From contig NZ_CP101454.1 in the NCBI RefSeq assembly GCF_024362405.1, forward strand, positions 558,001 through 622,000: DNA of 64,000 nucleotides, given 5' to 3'. This document shows positions 8,938-16,399 of this stretch, piece after piece. Positions within the stretch are counted from its first letter, which is position 1, and each line of letters opens with the position of its first letter. Under the pieces are notes generated by a model. It saw only the letters and a list, made by a program, of their open reading frames with translations. It did no database searches and was not told the DNA's origin. This DNA comes from Halorarius litoreus. Lineage in GTDB: Archaea; Halobacteriota; Halobacteria; Halobacteriales; Haloarculaceae. The position numbers and the translations under genes are program-made.

Positions 8938-9929
8938 GCCGCCGCCGCTACTTCGTCTACCGGTCCATCCAGACGGTGTTCCTCCTGTGGATGATCATCA
9001 CGTTCCTGTTCTTCTTCTTCCGGCTGATGCCGGGGGACTTCATCGACATGATGTTGTACGAAGGCATCCCTCCAGAGACCGCACAGGAACTGGTGCGGAA
9101 GTGGGGCCTCGACCAGCCGCTGCACATCCAGTACATCAACTACATCGCGAACCTGCTGACGCTCGACGCCGGCTTCTCGCTCGGCGCTCGCGCCCCGGTG
9201 TGGGACTACGTCCAGATGCGGATCTTCAACACGTTCATCCTGGTCGCGCCCGCCATCACCCTCGGGTACATCGTCGGTGCGATCATCGGGACCATCCTCG
9301 GCAGCAAGCGCGGCACCCGCATCGAGCGGTTCGGCATCGTCGGGACCGTCGTGATGGGGACGCTCCCCATCTTCTTCCTCGGTATCGTCATGATCGTCAT
9401 CTTCTCGAGCTGGCTCGACTGGTTCCCCTCCTCGGGGATGTTGTCGCCCATCAACGCAGGGGCGTTCGAGGGGCTCCCGTGGTGGAAGCCGTACACGTCG
9501 GGTGACTTCGCGATCCACTACATCCTGCCGTTCACGGTCATCGTCCTCCGGTACATCAACACGCCGGCGCTCGTGATGCGGACGAGCGTGGTCGAGGTGC
9601 TCGGCCAGGACTTCATCCACTACCAGCGCATCACCGGGCTGCCGAAGCTCAACCGCTACCGGCACCTCGCGAAGCACGCTAGCCTGCCGGCGCTCACGCT
9701 CTACCCCATCGCGATGACGCGCGCACTGAGCGGGCTCGTGCTGCTGGAGGTCGTGTTCAACTGGCCGGGCATCGGACAGGCGCTCGTGCAGGCCGTGCTG
9801 GGTCGTGACTTCGCGGTCGTCCAGTTCATCTTCCTGCTGCTGGCGGTGTTCATCCTGCTCGGCAACTGGGCCATCGACCTGCTGTACAGCTACATCGACC
9901 CCCGTGTGACGGTCGAAGCGGCCGACTGA
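8934..9929 (+). CDS. dppB: Peptide/nickel-type ABC transporter permease (DppB-like)
   Basis: 331-residue permease with six predicted membrane helices. The first is TVFLLWMIITFLFFFFRLMPG, carrying the family RLMPGDF mark, followed by LVRKWGLDQPLHIQYINYI, a typical DppB external segment. The cytoplasmic loop RITGLPKLNRYRHLAKHASLPALT is the ATPase-coupling loop, and the C-terminus VVFNWPGIGQALVQAVLGRDF is conserved in DppB/OppB. It is last in the operon; dppB usually comes first, so the C-D-F-B order is a small deviation. Confidence 0.94.
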   Translation: MSRRRYFVYRSIQTVFLLWMIITFLFFFFRLMPGDFIDMMLYEGIPPETAQELVRKWGLDQPLHIQYINYIANLLTLDAGFSLGARAPVWDYVQMRIFNTFILVAPAITLGYIVGAIIGTILGSKRGTRIERFGIVGTVVMGTLPIFFLGIVMIVIFSSWLDWFPSSGMLSPINAGAFEGLPWWKPYTSGDFAIHYILPFTVIVLRYINTPALVMRTSVVEVLGQDFIHYQRITGLPKLNRYRHLAKHASLPALTLYPIAMTRALSGLVLLEVVFNWPGIGQALVQAVLGRDFAVVQFIFLLLAVFILLGNWAIDLLYSYIDPRVTVEAAD

Positions 9930-9948
9930 GTCACACGTTTTTCGACTC
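9928..9948 (+). terminator. Possible terminator after the dpp-type operon
   Basis: GAGTC and GACTC arms 11 nt apart enclose a run of five T (9938-9942) in the 28-bp convergent gap. The arms are short, so the T-run is the stronger part; archaeal terminators often need only a T-run. Confidence 0.35.
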
Positions 9949-9957
9949 CAACCGACG

Positions 9958-10662
9958 CTACGCCGAGGCGACCTCGCGGAGCGTCCGCAGTTCGCTCTCG
10001 ACGACGCTCTCGTACTGTGCTCCGTAGAGTCGGGCGTCGACCGTCCCCTCGTGGATGAACAGCGTCGCGGGGCCACCCGGCACCCCATAGCGTTCCTGCA
10101 GGATGCGTGGGGCGTCGGGGCCGTAGACGGAGAAGAACGCGACGTCGTCGGGCGCCGCCTCGAACAGCTCGTCGAGGGTCGCGCGCATCTGGTCGCAGTC
10201 CGTGCAGTCGTCGAGCCAGACGTACACGACCGCTTCCGGGTGGACCCGCAGCAGCAGCGGGAGCCGGTCGCCGTGGACGGGCGTGAACGCCGCCGGGCTG
10301 CCGTGGTCGGCGGGGGGGTCGCGACGCAGCGCGTCGACGACCGGGAGCACGCGGAGCCGGTCGGCGTGCGAGAGCTGTGCGACGTGGTCGGCGACCGCCA
10401 GATACTCGACGAGTATCTCCTCGTCGTGGTCGCTGACGTCCAGAACCGCGTCGACCTCGGCGGGGGCCTCGACGTGCTCCGACAGCGTCTCGCGCCGCGC
10501 TGCCGAGTCGAGGTCCGCGAGCGTCGCCCGAGTGGCATCGAGTCGGTCGGTGAACGCGTCGGTCAGTCGGAGCCGGTCTCCCCCGTCGGCTGGCTCGACG
10601 ACTCCCCCGTCCACCAGTCGGTCCAGTAGCGTCCCCGAATCGACGGCCGTGTCTGCATCCAT
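9958..10662 (-). CDS. Thioredoxin-like protein with haloarchaeal N-terminal region
   Basis: 234 residues. The C-terminal half (about 130-234) has a thioredoxin-like pattern: VVYVWLDDCTDCDQMR with the redox pair Cys153/Cys156, then FFSVYGPDAPRIL, a cis-Pro-like GGPATLFIHEG, and a short tail. The N-terminal 125 residues are acidic, helical and of no family known to me. The CTDC active site replaces the usual CGPC, so redox behaviour may differ. It is divergent from an MFS carrier and only 54 bp away, sharing one AT-rich promoter element. Likely a thiol-handling or chaperone role, unproven. Confidence 0.8.
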   Translation of the reverse strand: MDADTAVDSGTLLDRLVDGGVVEPADGGDRLRLTDAFTDRLDATRATLADLDSAARRETLSEHVEAPAEVDAVLDVSDHDEEILVEYLAVADHVAQLSHADRLRVLPVVDALRRDPPADHGSPAAFTPVHGDRLPLLLRVHPEAVVYVWLDDCTDCDQMRATLDELFEAAPDDVAFFSVYGPDAPRILQERYGVPGGPATLFIHEGTVDARLYGAQYESVVESELRTLREVASA

Positions 10663-10682
10663 AGCGTTAAATGGTCACACGC

Positions 10683-10693
10683 GGTTTATGATT
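10683..10693. promoter_or_regulatory. Shared divergent TATA-like element
   Basis: GGTTTATGATT lies about 26-28 nt from both divergent ATGs (10662 minus, 10717 plus). Read either way it gives a plausible TATA box, so the two genes probably compete for, or share, one core promoter. Confidence 0.45.
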
Positions 10694-10716
10694 CTATCGC
10701 TCCGTGGAGTCACCGA

Positions 10717-11967
10717 ATGCCCCCGACACCCGACGCCGACGACTACCACGTGCCGACCATCGTCGGCAGCCTCGTCGCGGGCGTGTTCATCGGGGGGCTC
10801 GGTGGTGGGGTGGCGTTCCCGACGCTGCCGACGCTGGGGGCCGTCCTCGGCATCTCGCCGCTCCTCGTCGGCCTCATCCTCTCGACCAACCGCATCACGC
10901 GGACGGTGATGAACACCCCTGCCGGCGAGATAATCGACCGGCTGGGAACGCGACGGCCGATGATCGTCGGGTTCGGCCTGCAGGGGGCCGCCCCCTTCGG
11001 CTACGTCCTCGGCCTCCACCCCGACCTCGTGCCGGGGCTGGATTCGGCAGCGCTGTTCATCCTCGCGCGAGCCGTCTGGGGCGTCGGCTCCGCGTTCGTC
11101 TTCGTCGGCTCGTTCAGCACGGTCGTCCACGTGACGAGCGAGACGAACCGCGGGCGGTGGATCGGGTACTTCCGGGGGGCACAGAGCATGGGGTTCCCGA
11201 CCGGCCTCGTCGCCGGGGGGCTGTTGACCGACTTCTACAGCTACGACGTCGCGTTCGGGACGGCGGGGGTGCTGGGACTGCTCGCAGCAGTCGTCGCCGC
11301 CGCCGTGTTGCCGGACCTCAGACCCGCGGTCGAGACCGCCACGAGCCTCCGAGAGCTGCCGAGCGTCGTGCGACGCGAGCCCCGGATCGCCCTCATCGGG
11401 GTCGTGAACTTCGCCGTCCGGTTTCTGTTCGCCGGTGTCCTGCTCTCGACGGTCGTCCTCTACGCCCAGACGTACGGTATCGGCATCGGCGACTTCTCCG
11501 CCGTCGGCGCCAGCGGGCTCATCATGGCGCTCAGCGTCCTGTTCGCCGGCGGCACGACGGTCGCCGCCGGGACGCTCTCGGATGCGGTCGGCAACCGGGC
11601 GCTCATCACCCTCCCCGCGCTGTCGGTGTTCGCGTTCGGCTTCGCGCTGCTGGGGCTGTTCCCGACGCTGCCGACCACGCTGGTCGGCGTCGCGTGCATC
11701 GGCGTCGGCGTCGGCGGGACGAACCCGCCGCTGTTGGCGTACCTCGGTGACATCAGCCCGGAGGGCGACGTGGGGAAGCTGGGGGGCGTCTACAACGTCT
11801 TCGGGGACCTCGGCTCCTCGCTCGGCCCCCTCGTCGCGCTACCGGTGGCGGTGCAGTTCGGCTTCCGCGCGGAGTATCTGGCCTGCGCCGGGCTGGTGGT
11901 GCTGGTGTTCGTCCTCGTGGTCGCCACCCTGCTCGGTGGCGACCTGCGACCGCAGCGGGTACCGTGA
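10717..11967 (+). CDS. Major facilitator superfamily transporter
   Basis: 416-residue carrier with about 12 hydrophobic segments in two halves. The loop after helix 2 reads NTPAGEIIDRLGTRRPM, the classic MFS G-x-x-x-D-R-x-G-R/K-R motif. A central cytoplasmic stretch DLRPAVETATSLRELPSVVRREPR divides the halves. Solute unknown. It precedes a UlaG-like hydrolase, and a second MFS/UlaG-like pair occurs at 25.5-27.4 kb. Confidence 0.92.
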   Translation: MPPTPDADDYHVPTIVGSLVAGVFIGGLGGGVAFPTLPTLGAVLGISPLLVGLILSTNRITRTVMNTPAGEIIDRLGTRRPMIVGFGLQGAAPFGYVLGLHPDLVPGLDSAALFILARAVWGVGSAFVFVGSFSTVVHVTSETNRGRWIGYFRGAQSMGFPTGLVAGGLLTDFYSYDVAFGTAGVLGLLAAVVAAAVLPDLRPAVETATSLRELPSVVRREPRIALIGVVNFAVRFLFAGVLLSTVVLYAQTYGIGIGDFSAVGASGLIMALSVLFAGGTTVAAGTLSDAVGNRALITLPALSVFAFGFALLGLFPTLPTTLVGVACIGVGVGGTNPPLLAYLGDISPEGDVGKLGGVYNVFGDLGSSLGPLVALPVAVQFGFRAEYLACAGLVVLVFVLVVATLLGGDLRPQRVP

Positions 11968-11997
11968 GCGGCCGGCGGCTGACCGACGGACGAGTAC

Positions 11998-12031
11998 GGC
12001 CGACGGCGAACGATGGCCGACGGCGAACGAT
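11998..12031. repeat. Perfect 17-bp tandem direct repeat
   Basis: Two head-to-tail copies of GGCCGACGGCGAACGAT (11998-12014 and 12015-12031) in the 122-bp gap between the MFS gene and the UlaG-like gene, followed by further degenerate GACCGACGA units. Confidence 0.9.
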
Positions 12032-12089
12032 GACCGACGAATGACGACCGACGGAAACGGTAAGTACTCCATCAGCGAGAGTCGACGGT

Positions 12090-12800
12090 ATGGAGCTATC
12101 CTACCACGGTGGGGCCGCGTTCGAGTTCACCGACGACGACGGGAACAGCATCCTCGTCGACCCCTGGCTCACCGACAACCCACAGACGACGGCCACCGTC
12201 GAGTCGTTCACCGACGTCGAGACGATATTCGTCACGCACGGGGCGGACGACCACCTCGGCGACGCGCCGGCCATCGCCCAGCTGGCGAACGCGCCCATCG
12301 TCTGTGACTGTGCGACGAGCATCGTCCTCCGCGACCAGCTCCCGGACGAGCTGATACGGCGCTACGTCTGGGGGATGGAAGCCGAGGGAGACAGCTGGTA
12401 CGCACGCATCCTCGAAGCACACCACCCCTCGCAGTTCTTCGACGAGCGGCTCATCGGCGAGGCGCAAGCGTACGTCATCGAGTTCGGCGGCGAGACCATC
12501 TACCATCTCGGGGACACGGCCATCTTCAGCGACATCGAGCTGTTCGCCGAACTGTACGAGCCGACGGTCTGCTGTCTCCCGGTCGGCGCGGCCGGCCTGG
12601 GCTACTCGCCGGAGCTGTTCCCCGAGGAGGCCGCCCTCGTCGCCGAGTGGCTCGCACCGTACGTCCACACCATCGTCCCGATGCACTACGCGGCGGGGTC
12701 ACCGCGACCCGAGGCGTTCGTGGAACACTGCCGGGAGCGGGGCGTCGACGAGACGGTCGACGTCGACGTGGTGCCACCGGGGGCGACGCTCGACTGCTGA
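12090..12800 (+). CDS. UlaG-like metallo-beta-lactamase-fold hydrolase
   Basis: 236-residue metal-dependent hydrolase. It starts like UlaG-type proteins (SYHGGAAFEFTDDDG, ILVDPW), has VTHGADDHLGD as the H-x-x-x-D-H metal motif, AHHPSQFF, the second-metal segment YHLGDTAIFSD, and a terminal VPMHY. UlaG-type enzymes open lactones or act as phosphodiesterases, but haloarchaeal members are mostly uncharacterised. Promoter: a weak TATA-like TAAGTACT at 12061-12068. It converges on a pair of other MBL-fold genes. Confidence 0.85.
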   Translation: MELSYHGGAAFEFTDDDGNSILVDPWLTDNPQTTATVESFTDVETIFVTHGADDHLGDAPAIAQLANAPIVCDCATSIVLRDQLPDELIRRYVWGMEAEGDSWYARILEAHHPSQFFDERLIGEAQAYVIEFGGETIYHLGDTAIFSDIELFAELYEPTVCCLPVGAAGLGYSPELFPEEAALVAEWLAPYVHTIVPMHYAAGSPRPEAFVEHCRERGVDETVDVDVVPPGATLDC

Positions 12801-12802
12801 GC

Positions 12803-13549
12803 CTACAGGTCGTGGGGGTCAGCCTGTGCAATCCGCTCGACTGCCTCCCGAAGCCGTGACCGGTACTCGGGGAGGTCGGCGGCCTCGATGGGGTTGCCGT
12901 GCGTCGGCGCCACGACCGACACGTCGAGCTCTTCGAACAGGGCGTCGATGGCCGGGTCGAGCCGCGAGGGGTCGACGTAACAGAGCCAGCGGAGCGCGTT
13001 CCGGTGGTAGTCGTGGATGTCGTCGGTGGGGATGCCGCCGTCGACGGCGCCGAACGGCTTCCCGGCGTGTTCGGGGGCGTGGTAGTTGCCGAAGCCGTCG
13101 GCCGTGAACAGCACGCCCGAGCTGTGGTCGAATATCCACGTCGTGTGCTGGATGTCCGCGAGCGGCGGGTCGACGAACGAGAACGTCCGGCCACAGATGT
13201 CCATGGTGCCGCCGATTTTGGCGGTCACGTCGGCGTGTCCGAGGCCGACGACCGCGGGCGAGCCCGACGACGACACGAGCGTCAGGTCGGGCCACCGCTC
13301 GCGGAACTCGGGGACGTTCCCCGAGTGCGGCAGGTCGGCGTGTGAGAGAACGAGCGCGTCGACGGGCGCGTCGCCGATGGTCTCGGCGAGCTGTGCGTCG
13401 ATCTGCTCGCGGTGGTAGAACGACCCGGAGTCGACGAGGATGCGCGTCCCCGCGTGTTCGAGGAGATAGACGGAGACGTGGAGGTGGCGCTCGCCGTGTG
13501 GGTAGCTCTCGGCGAGCCACGTCACCTCGTCGGTGAGCTGGACCGCCAT
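12803..13549 (-). CDS. Flavodiiron-like MBL-fold protein, downstream partner (pair A)
   Basis: 248 residues, MBL fold without a flavodoxin domain, most like the oxygen-binding diiron (ODP) group. Metal-site marks in order: SHADLPHSGN (H-x-D-x-P-H), IQHTTWIFDHSSG, LFTADGFG (bridging Asp) and VAPTHGNP (last His). Flavodiiron proteins have H-x-E-x-D-H; here the fifth position is Pro. The start at 13549 overlaps the stop of the upstream partner (ATGA). It is homologous to the gene at 31542-32306, which sits in the same relation to its own partner. Function unknown; O2/NO handling or hydrolysis of a small ester are both possible. Confidence 0.85.
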   Translation of the reverse strand: MAVQLTDEVTWLAESYPHGERHLHVSVYLLEHAGTRILVDSGSFYHREQIDAQLAETIGDAPVDALVLSHADLPHSGNVPEFRERWPDLTLVSSSGSPAVVGLGHADVTAKIGGTMDICGRTFSFVDPPLADIQHTTWIFDHSSGVLFTADGFGNYHAPEHAGKPFGAVDGGIPTDDIHDYHRNALRWLCYVDPSRLDPAIDALFEELDVSVVAPTHGNPIEAADLPEYRSRLREAVERIAQADPHDL

Positions 13550-14352
13550 CAGCCGAACACGTCCAGTCGACCGCGTTCGTTCACGTGCTCGACGACCGTC
13601 GCCATCCGGCGGATGAACCGATCCGCGTCGACCGTGATGGGCAGCCCGTGTGCCGGTGCGACGATGTCCTCGGCGTGGCGGTCGGCGAGTTCCTCGACGA
13701 CGCCGTTCGTCTTCGCCACGTCGGCGTACTGGTACCAGAAGAACACCCGGCCGTGGAACGCGAGCAGCTGGTCGACCGTCACCTCGTGGTCGAGCTCCTC
13801 GACGACGGTCAGGCACTCGCCGGCCATGTGAGGGAAGCCGAGCCAGTCGACCGGAAAGAAGGTGCCCGTCGTCGTCTCGCGCAGCCAGATGTGCATGGCG
13901 TGGTCGAGGAACAGCGGCTGGAGGAACTCGACGCGCTTGCCACCGAGGTCGATGGTGTCGCCGGGGGCGACCCGGTCGGCGTCACCGAGGTGGTACAGCT
14001 CGTGTTCGTTGCCGTGGGCCGGCGCGACGAGCGTCGCCTCCGGGTGGGCGTCGAGGATGGCGAACGCGTTGCCGGCGTGGGGGGCCTCGGGATGCGAGAC
14101 GACCAGATAGTCGAGGTCGCGGCCCCCCAGCGCGTGGTCGAGCTCCGCGAGCACGTGGTCTCGGTTCGCCGGCGAGAGCGTGTCGAACAGCAGCGTCCGG
14201 TCGCCCGTCACGAGGTAGGCGTTCTGGCAGGTGTGGACCTCGCGGTCCGGCTCGTACCAGTCCGGCGGGTCGGCCACGTAGTCGGCAGTGAGTCCGGGGC
14301 GGGGGATACAGCCCTGAATCCACTGGATACCGTCGGTGAGCGTTCTGGGCAT
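13549..14352 (-). CDS. Flavodiiron-like MBL-fold protein, upstream partner (pair A)
   Basis: 267 residues. Start at 14352 (MPRTLTDGIQWIQGCI) is chosen over an upstream in-frame ATG because homology with the gene at 30736 begins there. Metal-site segments: SHPEAPHAGN, DHAMHIWLRETTTG, FFPVDWLGFPHMAGEC and IVAPAHGLPI. The H-x-E-x-P-H motif lacks the second-metal Asp of flavodiiron proteins. NAYLVTGDRTLLFDTLSP matches the usual ODP N-terminal strands. It overlaps its partner by four bases, so the two are almost surely cotranslated and may form a heteromer. Confidence 0.87.
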   Translation of the reverse strand: MPRTLTDGIQWIQGCIPRPGLTADYVADPPDWYEPDREVHTCQNAYLVTGDRTLLFDTLSPANRDHVLAELDHALGGRDLDYLVVSHPEAPHAGNAFAILDAHPEATLVAPAHGNEHELYHLGDADRVAPGDTIDLGGKRVEFLQPLFLDHAMHIWLRETTTGTFFPVDWLGFPHMAGECLTVVEELDHEVTVDQLLAFHGRVFFWYQYADVAKTNGVVEELADRHAEDIVAPAHGLPITVDADRFIRRMATVVEHVNERGRLDVFG

Positions 14353-14380
14353 GTCGGTCGTTCGTTCTGGTCGGTCGGCG

Positions 14381-14388
14381 GTATTAAG
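14381..14388 (-). promoter_or_regulatory. TATA-like box of MBL pair A
   Basis: CTTAATAC on the minus strand, about 32 nt before the ATG at 14352. Confidence 0.4.
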
Positions 14389-14418
14389 CGTGCCTGTCGC
14401 TACCGTCCGACACAACGG

Positions 14419-14425
14419 CTATTAC
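14419..14425 (+). promoter_or_regulatory. TATA-like box of the alcohol dehydrogenase gene
   Basis: CTATTAC centred 25 nt before the ATG at 14447, in the 94-bp divergent gap facing MBL pair A. Confidence 0.45.
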
Positions 14426-14446
14426 GGACTGCCCGAATCGTGGAGT

Positions 14447-15550
14447 ATGCGAGCGATCGTGTGCGATGACTTCGAGGAGTGTCGCGTGGCGGACGTGCCG
14501 ACGCCGGAGCCGGCGGCCGGCGAACTGCTGCTGGCCGTCAAGCGCGTCCAGTTGAGCATCACGGAGTGTCAGCTCTATCATGGAGCAGCGGTCGTCCACT
14601 ACGAGTCGGTCCGTGACCGGCTGGCTGCGGGTGACGGCCTGCTGTTCGGCCACGAGTTCTGTGCCGAGGTCGCGGAAGTCGGTGACGACGTCCACGAGTT
14701 CGCCGTCGGCGACCGGGTGTACGCCGCGGGAAAGCTCGCCTGCAACGAGTGTACGTACTGCGAGGCCGGCTACACCCACTTCTGCAAGGCCAAGGCGACC
14801 ATCGGGCTCCAGACGCCCGGCGCGTGTGCGGAGTACCTGACGCTCCCGCCGGGACCGCTCCGTCGCGTCCCCGACGGCGTCTCCGACGCGGAGGGCGCGG
14901 CGCTCCAGCCGATGGCGAGCGCCGTCCTCTGTGTGCGCGACGCCCAGATCGCCGACGGCGACGTGGTCGTCGTCGTGGGTGCCGGGGTGATGGGCTACCA
15001 GTGTGGCCAGCTCGCGCTCCAGCAGGGCGCCGGCGAGGTCATCGCCGTCGACGTGAACGCGGAGAAGGTCGAGCTGGCCGAGTCACAGGGGATGGTGGGC
15101 GTCGACGCCTCGGCCGAGGACCCCGTCGCGGTCGTCGACGAGCGCACCGACGGCATCGGTGCCGACGTGGTGCTCGAATGTGTGGGGGGCGACCAGTCGC
15201 ACGCCAACGAGGGGACCGACCCGCTCGCACAGGCCGTCCGGATGCTCCGCTCGGGCGGCCGCATCGTGCAGGTGGGGAGCATCGCCGGCGAGCTGACGGT
15301 GAGCCCGCGAATGATGCGCTCGAAGCACGTCCAGTGGATCAATCCCCTGCGTGGCGTCGTCTCGCTCGGCCCGAACGCCGACTCGGGCGACCTCGCGGCG
15401 AAGCTCGTCGCCGACGGCCGGGTCGACATCGCCGGCTGCATCACCCACGAGGTGCAGGGGCTCGACGCGTTCGAGGAAGCCGTCGACATCACGACGAACA
15501 AAGCCGAGCACGGCGCGTTCGGGCCCGCACAGGTGGTCGTCCGTGAGTGA
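14447..15550 (+). CDS. Zinc-dependent medium-chain alcohol dehydrogenase
   Basis: 367-residue MDR dehydrogenase. GHEFCAEVAEVG holds the catalytic-zinc His-Glu, ACNECTYCEAGYTHFC gives the four-Cys structural zinc lobe, and VVGAGVMGYQCGQLA is the Rossmann nucleotide motif followed by an acidic strand end (VDVNAEK) that suggests NAD rather than NADP. ATG at 14447 begins MRAIVCDDFEECRV, the normal family start. The aldolase gene overlaps its last codons (GTG at 15543), so alcohol oxidation and aldol cleavage may be successive steps. Confidence 0.92.
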   Translation: MRAIVCDDFEECRVADVPTPEPAAGELLLAVKRVQLSITECQLYHGAAVVHYESVRDRLAAGDGLLFGHEFCAEVAEVGDDVHEFAVGDRVYAAGKLACNECTYCEAGYTHFCKAKATIGLQTPGACAEYLTLPPGPLRRVPDGVSDAEGAALQPMASAVLCVRDAQIADGDVVVVVGAGVMGYQCGQLALQQGAGEVIAVDVNAEKVELAESQGMVGVDASAEDPVAVVDERTDGIGADVVLECVGGDQSHANEGTDPLAQAVRMLRSGGRIVQVGSIAGELTVSPRMMRSKHVQWINPLRGVVSLGPNADSGDLAAKLVADGRVDIAGCITHEVQGLDAFEEAVDITTNKAEHGAFGPAQVVVRE

Positions 15551-16343
15551 GAGACGGACGACGAACCCCCTCCGACTGGCGGTCGAACGGGGCGAACCGG
15601 TGCTCGGTGCGGGTGTCACGACGCTCGACCCGGCGTTCGTCGAGGTGTACGGCGCGCTCGGGCTCGACTTCGTCTGGCTCGACTTCGAGAACGCGGGGCC
15701 ACACCCCGAGGACGCCACGGTCGTCGCGGGGCTCGCGCGAGCGGCCGACGCCGCGGACATCGAACCGCTCGTCCGGCTCCCGTCGGGTGACCCCTCGCTG
15801 ATTCGGAAGGTGCTCGATACGGGCGTTCGGAACCTGCTGATTCCCCGGGTCGAGACCGCAGCCGAAGTCAGGCAGGCCGTCGAGGCCTCCCAATTCACGT
15901 ACGACGGCGGCGTCGGTGAACGCGGCTACGCCGGGGCGCGAGCCAGCGGCTGGGGCGGCGACACCGACGAATACGCCGCCCGACAGGACGCGAACGTCCT
16001 CGTCGGCGTGATGCTAGAGAACCTGACTGCGGTCGCGAACGTCGACGACATCCTCGCTGTGCCCGAGCTCGGGTTCACGTTCGTCGGGCCGAGCGACCTT
16101 TCGGTGTCCGCGGGCCACCCGCTGGAGACCACCCATCCCGAGGTGACGGCCGCCATCGAAACGGTTCGCGAAGCATCGCAGTCTGCGGGCGTTCCGGTGG
16201 GGCGGACCGCGTCGTCGGCCGACGCGACGACCGCCGCGCTCGACGCGGGGTTCGACCTCGTCCGTATCGGCCACGAGGTTGGCGCGGCCCGGTCGCTGTT
16301 GGGCGACCGACTCGCCGCGGTTCGCGCACACCTCGGCGACTGA
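15543..16343 (+). CDS. HpcH/HpaI family aldolase
   Basis: 266-residue class II 2-keto-acid aldolase, starting at GTG eight bases inside the alcohol dehydrogenase. Family marks are DFVWLDFENAGPHPED (catalytic/metal-loop region), VRLPSGDPSLIRKVLDTGVRNLLIPRVETAAEV (metal-binding Glu in the PRVET motif), GYAGARASGWG, and FVGPSDLSVSAGHP (metal Asp). These cleave 4-hydroxy-2-oxo acids to pyruvate plus an aldehyde, which the neighbouring dehydrogenase could interconvert; that link is inference. Confidence 0.92.
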   Translation: MSERRTTNPLRLAVERGEPVLGAGVTTLDPAFVEVYGALGLDFVWLDFENAGPHPEDATVVAGLARAADAADIEPLVRLPSGDPSLIRKVLDTGVRNLLIPRVETAAEVRQAVEASQFTYDGGVGERGYAGARASGWGGDTDEYAARQDANVLVGVMLENLTAVANVDDILAVPELGFTFVGPSDLSVSAGHPLETTHPEVTAAIETVREASQSAGVPVGRTASSADATTAALDAGFDLVRIGHEVGAARSLLGDRLAAVRAHLGD

Positions 16344-16368
16344 CTCTCGAGGAGGTCGCTGGACCAAA

Positions 16369-16376
16369 GCTATTTG
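16369..16376 (+). promoter_or_regulatory. TATA-like box of the class III aminotransferase
   Basis: GCTATTTG centred about 28 nt before the ATG at 16400; favours this ATG over an in-frame TTG at 16391. Confidence 0.5.
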
Positions 16377-16399
16377 TCGAACAGGGCGAATTGGCAGCC

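Noticed and set aside
16391-16399. TTG start for the class III aminotransferase
   Set aside because: The ATG nine bases downstream fits the TATA-like box spacing better.
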